NCBI RefSeq assembly: GCF_001625195.1
Contig: NC_054389.1
Span: 10,288,520 to 10,352,519 of the forward strand
Reading direction: 5' to 3'
Origin: Drechmeria coniospora
Taxonomy: Eukaryota; Ascomycota; Sordariomycetes; Hypocreales; Ophiocordycipitaceae
DNA: 64,000 bases
Numbering within the stretch: the first letter of the stretch is position 1; every line of letters starts with the position of its first letter. Positions 11,201 to 22,757 of this stretch are shown here, in pieces. The translations under genes were made by a program, and so were the position numbers. The notes beneath the pieces are model-generated. The model saw only the letters and a program-made list of their open reading frames with translations. It did not search any database and had not been told where the DNA came from.

Positions 11201-11806
11201 CTGGCAAGATGCCAGGCCTCAACTCGAACGATTGCCTGCGATTTTTAAGCTTTGGATGGCGGGACCAAGGATATATACCATACCCATTGCAATGGATGCC
11301 TTGCTACCTCGACTTCTTGCGCCCCCCCCCCCTCCCCCCTTTTGATTTGGGTCTTCAGAATCATGCACATGGTCGTAGATGCATAGTTAGTGCATCGTAC
11401 AAGATACATTGCAGACCTACCACAAATCTTGACTTCATGCGTACTTTGACGTGCAGTAGTCCTTGGCGTCGTTGTTCGACAGCTGCCGCTTAGCGCCACC
11501 AACACCTAATACCCCTACCCGTCATAGAATTCATAAGCTGTTCGGGAAGTTCATACTGGGTCTACTGACCCTTGCTGCTTCACCGACAAGTGCATCCTTT
11601 CTGTTAGACCCTCTCTGGATTCCTTGGACGGCTCGACAGAGATCAGAATTCCACGGCTCAGTTGTTTACCATTAAAGAAATGCGGGCGAGGAGCTTCCAA
11701 ATTTCTGTACACAAAGTACACCCTTTTGCTACCACCCGAGGGCAATGAAGGCAAATCGATTTCGGACCAGAGACAACCACCACACGGCGATTCCCATTCA
11801 CAAGAG

Positions 11807-12505
11807 ATGCCGTGTTGCATCTCCATCATCAACTTCCAGGGGTGCCGCCATTTGTCAGCTTTCAACTCGGGCTGCACGAGACCGGGCTGCGAGGGCCTTT
11901 GCCCCGCCTCGAAGCAGGAGGTGCTCGTCAGCACCAGCTTTCCCTGGTTGTGCGCCGACTGCCATTTCCGCCAAATCGCAGAAGAGGATGAGGAGCGCTT
12001 GAAGTCGTGGGTGAAGCGGGTGCGTGCCATTCAAGCGGCCGGACCCCCCGAGGACCAGGGCGTCGAGAACGGCGCCTATCGGCTGGAATCGCTGCAGGCT
12101 CGGGAGCGTTTCGAGCTGCAACGGTTGCAGCTGTGGAGGAAGGCGCGCGGCCGAGAGATCATGGAAGTCTTGTCTTGGACCGAGTGCTACGGCAACGCAA
12201 TCTGGGCGCTTGCCTGCGCGTCGATGCGGGAAGTGGACGGAAACGGAGACGGCAAGGCCGACGAGGCCATGGAGGAACCGTCGCAAGAGCAGGGGGAGAG
12301 CACGGCATGGGCCCTTGAGCAGCGCATCATGCACATGCGATCTTCCAAGACACCGCACTTGACGGTGTTGAGAGACGCTCTGCGAGCAAAGGACGAGCTG
12401 CGTCAAGAACTCGAGGAGGCGCGGAAGAAGATACGGAGGGGTGGTCAAGCGCTGATGAACGCCTACCTGCTCCCAGATTCGCCAAACCTGCCGAGACCCC
12501 CGTGA
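11807..12505 (+). CDS. Small Cys-rich protein with C-terminal coiled coil, function unknown
   Basis: A single-exon product of 232 residues; 11807 is the first in-frame ATG. The first 53 residues carry C3, C4, C13, C23, C28, C32, C49 and C52 plus H15 and H53. The spacing (CxxxxC at 23-28, CxxC at 49-52) suggests a small metal-binding module. From residue 57 the protein is strongly charged: RQIAEEDEERLKSWVKRV, then ELQRLQLWRKARGREIMEVL, an acidic stretch, and a final heptad-like helix with KDELRQELEEARKKIRR. There is no signal peptide or membrane helix, so a cytosolic or nuclear role is likely. I recognise no named family. Real coding is supported by the ordered Cys spacing and coiled-coil periodicity, not by identified homology. 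Confidence 0.6.
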   Translation: MPCCISIINFQGCRHLSAFNSGCTRPGCEGLCPASKQEVLVSTSFPWLCADCHFRQIAEEDEERLKSWVKRVRAIQAAGPPEDQGVENGAYRLESLQARERFELQRLQLWRKARGREIMEVLSWTECYGNAIWALACASMREVDGNGDGKADEAMEEPSQEQGESTAWALEQRIMHMRSSKTPHLTVLRDALRAKDELRQELEEARKKIRRGGQALMNAYLLPDSPNLPRPP

Positions 12506-14380
12506 CGTAGCACAATGCAGCACTGTTTGCTTCGAAGCATTCTTCGCCGTCGGGACGAACAAGGGTCGCGATGGCAGTCCGTGGAGATGAACTTTCGTCG
12601 GGGAGTTCTCCTGTGCACAGCTCGAATCGGCATCAATCAACATTCCGGGCACGTGGGCCCTGCGTCCGACAATTCAGCCAACTCGGTCGCCGCACACGCT
12701 GTCGACTCTCGAGCCTGCATCTGGGACGGGGTCGTACGCTCGCGTCCTTGGCGGCAAACGGGGACATGAGGCGGAAAGCCTCGGCGACATGAGGCGCAAC
12801 GAGGTGACTCGCAGGCTCGTCATGAGTCGAGTTGCGGTATGCAAAGGCGCGCACGACGTGGCGGGGGGTATGGATGCAGCCATCGGGAAACAACGGCGGC
12901 GGCGGCCATTCCGTACCGATAGGTGATTCCAGAGGGAGGATGGCGGCACCACGATGATTTCATCCGCGTCCACGACACGGAAACGACGGTCTTTTGTCAC
13001 TTCCGATTCCACGGCAACGACACCGTCGCCGAGTCTGTCGATCGCTCTCTTCTACCTCGGGGATAAGAGTGCTCGAGGGCGGCCGACGTCGAGTAGCGTT
13101 GAACGACGGTTGGGAAACGACGAGAGGACTTGCCACGACGGAGACGGGCACCGCGAGCCTGCCGTGGGGAGTGCGGCAAACACGATGGTTGGAACGACGG
13201 AAGAGACCCATGAGCATGTTCCCATTCCGATGGGATTCCGCTGCCCGTGACCGCTGCGGATTGGTGATGGCGGTGCCAGGATGCTCGGACGGATGCGGCG
13301 CTGGCTGGCGGCGGTCGAACCGGTCAAGCGGGCGATGGAGGGCGGACGATGTGACAACGAGGCCAAGCGATGCTAGACGTGGCGGTGATGCAATGCTACG
13401 TGCGTGCGGTGCCGGCACCTTCGTCCGCGGTCAGGCTGGCACGAAGGGTGAGAGCCGGACGGAGGGAAGGCGGCAGGAGGGACGATGGGGAGGCTCGGGG
13501 TCTCCGGCTGCAACATTGGCCAGCTGGCGGCGTGGAGCGTCGGGGGAGAGTGGGCAAGAATGCGACGAATGAAGGCGGCCTCTTTCCCGCGTCTGCCGAG
13601 GAGGCGGTCTGCCACGACGCTCGAGATGTCGCCATCGGCTGGCGGTCGGCAGCGAGGGCAGGCTGCAGAGGCAGGCTGCAAGTCCGGATGCGACGCTCGA
13701 TCACAGCTCGCACCATCAGGCCGGCTCCGGGACCTACCGGGCTGGGCGTGGGCACGGGCGTGGAGGTGTGAGCCGGGGCGTGGGCTTCTGGAAGATGGCA
13801 GAACCGAAGGCTCGCACCTGACGGCCATCTGATCTGTCGGTCGGTCGGTCCGTCAGTCAGCCGGTCGGTCAGTCGTGCAGTAGCCGCTGCGTTTGTCGGT
13901 GCCATGCCTGCTTTGTGCGCGCTCCGCCACCGTCGACAAGGGTGTCGGAGGGTCGAGCAGGCGAGGTTGGAGCGGACCGTCGACGGCGTGCTCCACGGCA
14001 TGTCGACGAAGGCGAGGTTGGAGGGTCGAGCACGAATTCGACAAAAGGTCCTTGCCGGATGCCCAAGCAGCGACCCAGGCATGTGCTCGACGGTGGCCAT
14101 CGCGCAGCCGGGCGGCTGGCTGGCGGGCAGAGATAGGAGGCTTTCCGGGCGAGCCAAGGGCAGGTGGACGAACGACGGCGACGCACGCGGCGAAGACGAC
14201 GCCGATAAGGCGGAGAGGGACCCAGGGACGAGGTCAAGGTCCATGGCAGCCGCCGTCGAGGGTGAAAAATTGGAGATTGGCGTCGTGCTCGGGGCTCGCC
14301 GCCGGGGTCGCTGCGGAGGGGGCACCCTGGTTGCGGAGGAGTTTGCCTTTGTGATGGATGGGTGTTTGGAGAAGAAGACG

Positions 14381-14411
14381 TTTTTTTTTGGGGGGGGGGG
14401 GGGGGGGGGGG
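14381..14411. repeat. T9-G22 homopolymer pair
   Basis: Nine T followed directly by 22 G, then CACGCGG. A near twin (T9, G20, A, G8) lies inside the MFS transporter intron at 46805-46842. On the other strand it reads C22A9. Confidence 0.9.
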
Positions 14412-15450
14412 CACGCGGCAGCAAGGTACGTGCCTGCCGTTCGCTGCCGGACACGCAACACCAACACCGCTCCCACCCCATCGTGGCAGGCACGGATGGG
14501 TGCGGAAGCGCTCGCAGGTGCAGGCACATGTACTCGGGCATCATGCAGTAGCAGAGGCGGACGGCAGGTGTTAGCGCAGTACATGAATGCACAGGGACCG
14601 ACACCCGCACCGAAGTGTACATGATCGCGTGGGCATATCGAGAGGCAGCTTCCACGGATCGTGCACTGTGTAGCAGGTACGTTTGTCCTGGACTCGCACC
14701 GGCTCACCGTCGTCCGAACGTGGCTGCGCTCGTGCCCACAGTGCCCATTTCCGTGCATGCACCAGCAAGCACAGGGCATGGTTGGTGTCCAGCGGCAAGC
14801 GTCCGCACAGTGCAGACGTTGCGGTTCCCTCCCCTCCGCCGGCCACGCGGCAGAGCACTGAAGGGGCGAGGGGCGAGAAGGGGGAACACGGACGATGGGG
14901 ATGGTGAGCGAGCGTCGAGCAAGAGTTGCCGACATGGGAAATCGGTCCCATGGCACGTGTGCACGCGAGCAGGCGGTGCTCAGGTGTGCCGACGCCCACA
15001 CATATTGCACACATGCACGGTAGATGCCGATGTGACAAGGTTGCTTCCAGGTGCACAGTGCACCAGTTACGTACCTGTCGTGTGGTGTAGGGAATGGGGG
15101 GGGGGGGGGCAGAACTTGCTTCGATCGGCACGACACAGGTGGCTTCGTGTACATGGCACGTACTTGTTTGCGCATGGTGCTGCGGACGCGCGTAGTTTGC
15201 AGGGTTTCATGTAATACGACATGCACGTACAAGTGCAAGCAGCAGCGACGGGTGAACGAGTACGAGTACGAGCAAGAACCGTGACTCGGCCGGCCTCTCC
15301 CGCAGGCGCATGCACCCTCGGCGTCCGAACTCCGAACTGGAGCGACCTGGTCATGGAGGAGGAGAGGGACGAGGGACGCCTGGTAGATGTACAGGGCATT
15401 TACATGTGCATGCAAGTAGAGGGCAAGTACGGGGTACATGTAATTAGGTG

Positions 15451-15606
15451 TAGGTGTGCTGTACAAGTAGGTGTGCTGTACAAGTAGGTGTGCTGTACAA
15501 GTAGGTGTGCTGTACAAGTAGGTGTGCTGAACAAGTAGGCGTGCTGTGCAAGTACTGTAGGTGTGCTGTACAAGTAGGTGTGCCGTACAAGTTTGTGCTG
15601 TACAAG
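15451..15606. repeat. 17-bp minisatellite
   Basis: About nine units of TAGGTGTGCTGTACAAG, with variants (GAACAAG, TGTGCAAG, GCCGTACAAG) and one partial insertion, TACTG. It is embedded in GTAC-rich DNA. It produces the fake Thr-Tyr-Leu-Tyr-Ser repeats of the long minus-strand open frame. Confidence 0.85.
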
Positions 15607-17339
15607 CACTTAAGTGGTTGTGCTGTACAGGTAGGTAGGTGTACGGAGTACATGTGCGCGTGAGTAGGTGTGTTGTAGGTGTACGGAGTGAGCACTTGCA
15701 CGCATGTGCATTCATGTGCATCGTGCTCCGTGCTCCGTGCATGTCGTCGTAGACAAGTGTACTCCGTACTCGGCAAGCACATGCCCATGCAGACGACGCC
15801 GCTGGACGACGTGTCCGCGGCCAACTTCGGCCACGGCCTGGGTGCGCCGCGCAAAGGTCGGAGGGGCGTGGCGAGCTCGTCCCTTGCTCCCGCCCCTGCC
15901 CCTGCCCCTGTCCCTGCCAGTCTCGTGCACCCATCGCCAACTGCAGAGAGGGGAGGGGGGGTGGGCAAGGACTGGGAGGGGAGGGAGATGGCGGGAGGAG
16001 CGGGGGAGGGGCGGGGCCGGCTCGATAAGGAGCGAGGAAACGGAGGGGCCCTGGAGGGGGAGGGGTGTGCCGTACGCATCCTCGTTCTCGTGCTCGCACA
16101 GCATATGACCGAATACTTCCCTTTGCACTCGTCCTCGCGGCCCGGGTCGCTCCCTCGCCGAGCCTCGTACGGAATACACGTTCACGGATCCATGGCGAGG
16201 CCAGGGAGGACGATGCATCGGGCGGCATGGCGACACGACACGTGCCTGCCTGCCTGCCTGCCTGCTGGACGCGTCTCCCGCCGGCGTCCACTGTGCCTCG
16301 CATGCCATCGAGATGCCTTGCCTGCCTGGGCTCGCGGCGCACCGCGCTGCATGTCCTCGTACGCCACGCAGCCGTCCGCCTCGCTTGTCGGTCACGCACG
16401 GGTAGGGCAATCCGCCGTAATGCGCATGCAACTCGTCCCTCCTCCCTGCCCGCTCGTCCTCGCACACCGCAGTCGGCCGTGCCCTCGTGGCCTCGTGGCC
16501 TTTGGCGCCCTGCCCAGTGCTTCCGAGCCGGTCGTGTGGCGCGGGAACCGAATCGACGGGCGCCCGACGACCATTTCTTCCTCGGCTTCGACTGGCCTCC
16601 TCCGCCGGCCAGCCAGCCACGCGGCCATGCGGATGCGAATCGGGCGTGCCGCGGAGGACGATGGCTCGCTGCGGGAGGCAGCCTCGCTGGCGGGAGGGGA
16701 TGGTGCCGACGGCCACGGTCCACCTCGCTTGGAAGCGACCCGTGACCGGACGACGCATCGGTCCGGCTGCCGAGGAAGACGGGATATCCATCAGATGCCT
16801 CCACGGCACTTTGCCCACGAGGAACCCCATTTCGAGGCAGAGCACTATCATCACGGTCGCGGCGTGGACCGAGTGCCCGGACACGCCCGTGGCACCCCTT
16901 CTCCGACGACGGTGCCTGCGCGACAGCCCAGAGCGCGCGCCCTTGACCCATGGCCAGGTACCGACCGCCGTGCCCGGGCAGCCGACGTCATCCTCAGGGG
17001 CGCCGCTGCGCTGGACGTTGGGCACGACTGGCGAGCTCCCGGGATCGACCAACCCACGATGGTGCCCAAGCATGAATCGAGACGAACGAGTTCGAGAAGC
17101 ATGAGACGGTGATGAGACGGCGGGCCGGGAGTGAACGAGACAAGCATCGTCAGCAGCCATGTCGACCGTTTCGGTGTACTTGCGTCTACCTGTGGTAGCC
17201 TGCGTCCTCGTACGAGCGTCATGTACAATCCATGTACTCCGAACGACCCGCTCGCGAAAACGAACAAAGGCACACACAGCCACACGCCACCGCCGGCAGC
17301 CATCGGCAGCCACGAAGCCTCGTCGGCGTAATATAATGT

Positions 17340-18370
17340 GAGCACTCCGTACGGAGTACTTACAGCACTGCTGTAATTACGGAGTAGCTGATTACTTGTC
17401 GTCATGTGATTACTCCGTAGGTGCACTTGCAGCACGGCGGAGTGCTTGGCCAGACGACGCGAGCCAACACATGAACCACGGCGGAGCACAAGCCTGGCGT
17501 GGCACGGAGTGCGCTGTACCGGCAGGCGTAAACCTCGTATGCCGTCCTCGCCAACCAACGGACCGCCACTCACCGCTTCAAGCCGTGCAAGCCGCTGCGC
17601 CACATGGACTCGAACCCACTACGGAGCACCCGTCCTCGTCCTCGTCCTCGTACCCCTTCACCCGCCGAGGACGGCCCTGCACACACGTACAACTACACCT
17701 GGACCGAGAGTACCAGCGTACTCTTGCACGCGCAGAGTGTATTAATCGTTGTCGAGGGAAATCTGGTAGATGTACTGTAGGTGCAAGTACTCCGTACAGA
17801 ACAGTGTGCTTGGGTGTACGAGGTGGGCGTGTGAGTGAGCGGTCTGTAGTTGTACGGAGTACACGTGCTTGTAGGTGCATTTAATTGCAAGTCCTGTTGC
17901 ACCTTCAGGCACGTTACGGACGCCGCCAAGGGTCCCCGGCCAAGCCATTGTCCGCCTGCGTCCGTCCTGTACAGCTACAGTGCAGCTACAACTACGGAGT
18001 ACGGAGGACGGTACACGTACGCCCTGGTTGTACGTTCTCAAGTACAGCTGGTCATCGCCGCAAGTGCACATGTAAGTGCATGGACGCGCAAGAACTCGCA
18101 ACTACATACATGTACATGTACATGTAGCTGTACGTAGCACTTACTCCGTACGTGTGTGTTCCTATATCTGAACGGATTATTAGGAATGCGGATATGCGGG
18201 TACACTTATTTACGGAATCATTACGGAGTACAGTACCTACGGAATGCTTGTCGGGTACTATAATAAGTACTTATTCGTGAGCACATGTAATAAGCAAGTA
18301 CTCCGTAGGTGTAATTGCACCTACATACTTTGAAGCACAACTACTCCAGAGCATACCCCGTCAAGTACAT
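17340..18370. repeat. GTAC-rich block with many TACGGAGTA/TACTCCGTA copies
   Basis: About 1 kb unusually rich in GTAC, AAGTAC and the TACGGAGTA motif in both orientations (for example near 17344, 17382, 17410, 17785, 17853, 17995, 18225 and 18300). No coding potential was recognised. Confidence 0.6.
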
Positions 18371-20164
18371 GTAATACAGTACCTGCGGACGGAAAGCATG
18401 TACTGATGGCTCCTTGCTCCGTGCCCTGTCCATGTGCCTGTGCTCCGTACTGGTGTCCGAGATGCCGATGCCCGCTCACATGTCACCAAATCGAGAAATA
18501 CACAGGTTGCCAGGCGCGGCGCGACCATCGGCTTTGGACCCCAATTCTGCCATTGCCCCGCCGCCCTCTGTCCTCGTCCGCCCACCGGCCGCCCGGCCAC
18601 CTCCGCTCCGGTTGCGCTGCTGACGGCTCCGTGCACAGACCTGCGACGCAGCAGGCGTGTCGGTGCTGGAAACCCGAGTGAACCAAACACCGGACGGGGC
18701 CACTCCCGAGCACGGAGGAGCATGCGCGACCTCTGCCGATTTTTCAAAAAAAAAAAAAAAACACATGAGAGAACGCTGATAACAAAACAAAGAGTCGGGG
18801 TGTGACCAGTCACCGCCCGAGAGCGTTGGCGTCAATCGACAGTGTTACCCCGATCGAGCTTCGTCGTGCCGCGAGCCGCGGCCATTCGTACTGTTCATGG
18901 CACCGTCGGGAGGCGTGCGGCCATGCATCCACGCCTCCCATCCTACTGCCGAAAGGTTGCCGTCCGAGAAGAGCGTCGTCGTCGTGCATCGGAGCACGGA
19001 ATCCACCCAGCTCAGATGCCGGATACGTGCGATGCGTGGGTATTCATTCACTGGATGGATGCAGTGCCAGCAGTGACTTGCCCTCACCCAAGTACAAGTG
19101 CCAATACTGTGTGCGCCCGCCCCGGGGGTGGGTGGTGTCCCCGGCACCGTCGCCCACATTCTCTCCCGATCCTCGTATTCCTTGTGCTCCCTGTCACGCT
19201 GCTTACGCCTACGAGTAATTCCGCCAGAAATCGCCATTATGATGACTCAGTTGCATCTGCACGCGCCACGTACCTGCGTCGTAGTACGACTCGCATCTCA
19301 AGTCTGCCATCGATGGCTTGCTCCCTGTAGCGCCGCCCCGTAGTTTCGTTTCGTGCGACGCGATCCCTTTCGAGAACATCGCCCGCAAACATGCCGTTTC
19401 GGACCCTCGTCGGGCTGCGGGGCCGTCCTACTGGCACTTTTATTGTCTTTTTTTTTTTTTTTTTTGCCTCTCGAGAATAATCAAGGCAGCATGTGCTCGC
19501 ATGCAGTATTATGCTGCAGCACGCCGTTCGCGCACTCCGTACAGGCAAACAAGGGCAGAGTAAGTGTACTGTACTGTAGGTGCGCTGGCATGCGTACATA
19601 CTATGTAGTGCCGACGGCAAGGGCACGTTCTTCGTTACCAACAATGCCGTCCGGATACGACGAGTGTGCTTGTAATGATTACGTGTGCGCTGGCGAGGCG
19701 AGCATGCGGCCGGCCCATGATCTCCTAGTACGGCGACCGAGCGAAAAACATTGCATAAAAGAATATTCAATCAATTCGAAGCCACCCATCCCACTCGACG
19801 ATGTGCTCAACTCAATCAGTCGTGCAATTTGATTTCGCCGCTTTGCCACGCTTTGCCACGCTTGTCATGCTTTGCCCATAGATACAGAAATAAATGCCTG
19901 CCCTTGTGCCGACTGCGGGTCGCAGGTACAGATACGGTGACGAATTCTTTACCCACCGATCCATCCATTCCTCCATCCATCCATCCATCCATCCGTCCGT
20001 CCCTGAGACGTGGCCCGAGTCGCCGACCGGGAATGCAAATACGAGCAGGATATCCGAGCTCCTTGGGAACGACCCCCTTGCCTGGTCCGGCCGTGTTTGT
20101 TATTTCGGTCCTCTGTGCCACCGCCCGTCGTCATATCGTAGTGCTCGTCGTCGTCGTGCGCGTC

Positions 20165-22757
20165 TCAAAACATGATCCACTCCGCTTCGGCTCCAGGTCC
20201 TCCCAGGCACCTGGCCCAGTTGAATGGTCCCCGACAGCCCGCCATCTTGGCTCGGTTCCGAAACTCGGCCCCCGTCTTGAAATCGCCGGCCCAGAGCTTC
20301 TCCAGTATGTCCAGCGCCGAAAGGTTGTTCATGTAGCCCGACCGGCACATGATGTCCCGGCACTTGGTCCGTATGATGTTCTGCTGCAGCTCGTTGACGC
20401 ACTCGGAGCCCGCCACGAACAGCGGCCACAGCAGAAACTTCTCGGCCGTGTTGCCCGCGTCGAGGCTCGTCGCGTAGTAGACCACCTGGCTCACGAGGTT
20501 CTGGAAGTTGGTGTGGCTCGACGCCGTGCTCGGGCCCGCCAGCCGCTCCGTGTACAGCAACGCGGCGTAGCGGAACGCTTCCGACAGGGATCCCAGATCG
20601 CGTATTTGGCTCGGGCTTGGCGATCCCGGCAGCGTCGCCGCCACCGCCGCCCCGTCAAACTGCCAGTTCTGCAGCGCGAGCCGGGCATCCTTCCATTCCC
20701 GCCAGAAGAGGGACCGGCGATCGCCAAAGGCCGTCGTCGTGCACATGGCCGAGGCGAAAATCTCGTCGTCGTCGAGCGTCGCGCCGAAGCCGTTGCCGTC
20801 GAAGCGGTGGCTTGGCATCGGGTACATGTCGCCGAGCTGGCTGTGCACGTACGACGCACCGATGGGTGAGCCGGACAGCCCGTGAGGTTCCGAGCTCCGA
20901 CGGGGTGTCGCCGCCATGTTCTGCACCGGCCGCTGCTGGGAGAGCAGGTTGAGCCGGCCGAGCTTGCTGATCGTTTTGAACAGCTCCCTCTCGCAGCCGA
21001 CCAGGTTCTCGGCCCCGAGAGGCAGCGGGGAAGCCGCCGTCGCGCCGTCGTCGCCATCCGGTCCCAGCTGCGCCTCGCGATCGTTGATGCTGGCCGAGAT
21101 GGCGTCAAAGTACACGAAAAGAGCTTCGATCCAAGCCGAGTCTCGGCAGGGACCGAACAGCTCGCTTCTCATCGCCAGTATCTTCTTGACGCCCGCAAAC
21201 TGCGTGTGGAACTTGGCGACGCCCGACTCCACCATGCGGTAGTGGCACAGGAGAAGGATGGTGGCGAGGACCGAGTCGCAGGCCGACTTGACGGGGTCGT
21301 TCAGCTGCTCGTTGAGGAGCTGAACCGCAAGGTTTCGGTGCTGGAACTCTTCGGCCAAGGCCGGGTCGTCCGGTTGCGAGTCGCCCAAGCTGTCTATTGC
21401 GTGCTTCTCGGCGATGAGCCTCTCCCAAAGCTCTTTCGTCTCGTATCCGAGACTCAGCTTCCTCTTCATTCGCAAATTGCAGGCCGACAGAGCACAGATG
21501 GCATGTTGAAGACTCTGGCTGTTGGCCGCAAGCTGGAGAATGTGATCTCGAAATGGGTTGTGAGGCCCGTCAATGTACACCATCGACGGTGCCATGGTGC
21601 TTTTGTAGTAGTCCATGAAAAATGGCATCCGCGCCACCAGGTCGGGGCTCGCCCGCAACGAGCTGGATTCGCGAAAGCCTGGCCAGCTCTTTGTTTGCGC
21701 CTGCTCGGACCGTGGCGACTGCAGTTCATCCTCCCGGTGCGACGGCGTCCAGACGTGGCCGGCGCCGTGTCCACCGCTGTACGCGTCTGCTTGAGGAACA
21801 CCTGCTGCCTCATTAGAACGGGAAGGCGGGACAGGGCGCCATGTGATGCTCACTGAGGCTGTCGCACTCGCGCATCTGCTTGTGGCCAAGGTGTGTTTCG
21901 AACGGGTCAAGATGAGAGTTGAGGCTCGAGCTTGGCTCGGAAGGGGCATAGACGAGGCCTGGGCATGAAGTCGGCGCGCGACTGTGATCGAGCACAAACG
22001 TTGAAGGGGGGCTTTGCGGGACGGGAGAGTGCTGGTGGGCAGTGAACCCGTCATACAAGATGCCATGGTTGCCACCAAACGTCATATCCTCCCGCGGAAA
22101 GGACTGGCTCAGGGGAGATAGGTAGTCAACGTCGCTGACCGAGTCTACCGACGAGGACAGGCTCTCGGTGATGAGAGGGAGGGAGAACTTGGAGTATCTC
22201 GACGTTGCATCCGGGGAGTGTACCATGTGCGGAGAGTAATGCATGCCGCCCCAGCCCTGAGAGACGGGCTCCGGGTGGGACATGGAGAGATAATCGTAAC
22301 CATGGGCTGGATATGGAGTAATCGTCGCCGAACCGGGAAGGTGTGAGAGGGATGGAATGTCGATCGGGCCAGGATGCGATCTCCGGTGGTCTTCCGTCTC
22401 GCTCCAGGGCGAGGACATGACGGCCGATGTCGAGTTGGACCGCGAGCGGCTGGCCGGCGACTTCTTAGGCTCGCGAGTGACCGGAGGCGCCTTGGCAATG
22501 GGCAAGGACAGGCCACGAAGCTTTCCTCGGCTCGCCACGCCCACGCCCCAGGTCAACTGCGTCTTGTATCCGGAGCATTCATTCCCAATCTCCAGGCATT
22601 GGGAGCAGTACGGCCGCCGTCGGTCGCACTTGACGTTTCGTTTGGAGCAGGTGAAGCAGTCGTCAGATGCACCGCCAGCTGGGGCACGCCTTCTGCGCTT
22701 GCGGACAGTGGCGGTGTCCTTGACAGCGACGGTCTGGTGGGCGAGAGGAGCTGTCAT
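20165..22757 (-). CDS. Zn2Cys6 fungal transcription factor with Fungal_trans_2-type regulatory domain
   Basis: Minus-strand exons 22757-21854 and 21801-20165, product 846 residues, one 52-nt intron (donor GTGAGC). The start is the first in-frame ATG. A basic stretch KRRRR precedes the binuclear cluster, C34-x2-C-x6-C-x6-C-x2-C-x6-C, within DCFTCSKRNVKCDRRRPYC. It is followed by LTWGVGVASRGKLRG, a block seen in the Moc3/acr-2-like group of Zn2Cys6 regulators. A Ser/Pro-rich linker leads to a helical regulatory domain beginning FFMDYYKSTMAPSMVYIDGP and running through LQHAICALSACNL to the C-terminus, which fits Fungal_trans_2 (DUF3468). It should bind CGG-type DNA sites in the nucleus; target genes are unknown and no neighbouring cluster suggests them. 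The acceptor is a CAGCAG tandem, so a one-codon isoform is possible. Confidence 0.85.

Larger units (their letters stand above)
12506..20164. other. Repeat-rich gene desert, 7.7 kb
   Basis: No recognisable gene. GC-rich DNA around 13-17 kb leaves very long frames open on both strands, including one of about 900 codons on the minus strand (16951-14234). Their translations are low-complexity, run through minisatellites and homopolymers, and match no family. Contents include the T9G22 tract at 14381-14411, a G14 run at 15096-15109, a 17-bp minisatellite at 15451-15606, GTAC-rich DNA at 17340-18370, an A16 run at 18746-18761, a T18 run at 19448-19465 and a short (CATC)n patch near 19970-20000. 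The last kilobase is downstream of the minus-strand transcription factor. Confidence 0.55.

Noticed and set aside
10461..11222. Minus-strand frame with a Gly-Arg-Asn-Ala repeat
   Set aside because: It comes from translation of the 12-bp minisatellite and the antisense of dug3 exons; no independent support.
14234..16951. Open frame of about 900 codons on the minus strand
   Set aside because: It runs through the T9G22 tract and the 17-bp minisatellite, is low-complexity (Arg/Pro/His/Thr), and resembles no protein. It is explained by high GC and repeats whose lengths avoid stops.
17590..17640. GGACTCGAACCCA, resembling the T arm of a minus-strand tRNA
   Set aside because: The five bases on each side of the loop do not pair (GTGGG against CCATG), and no acceptor or anticodon stem can be built.
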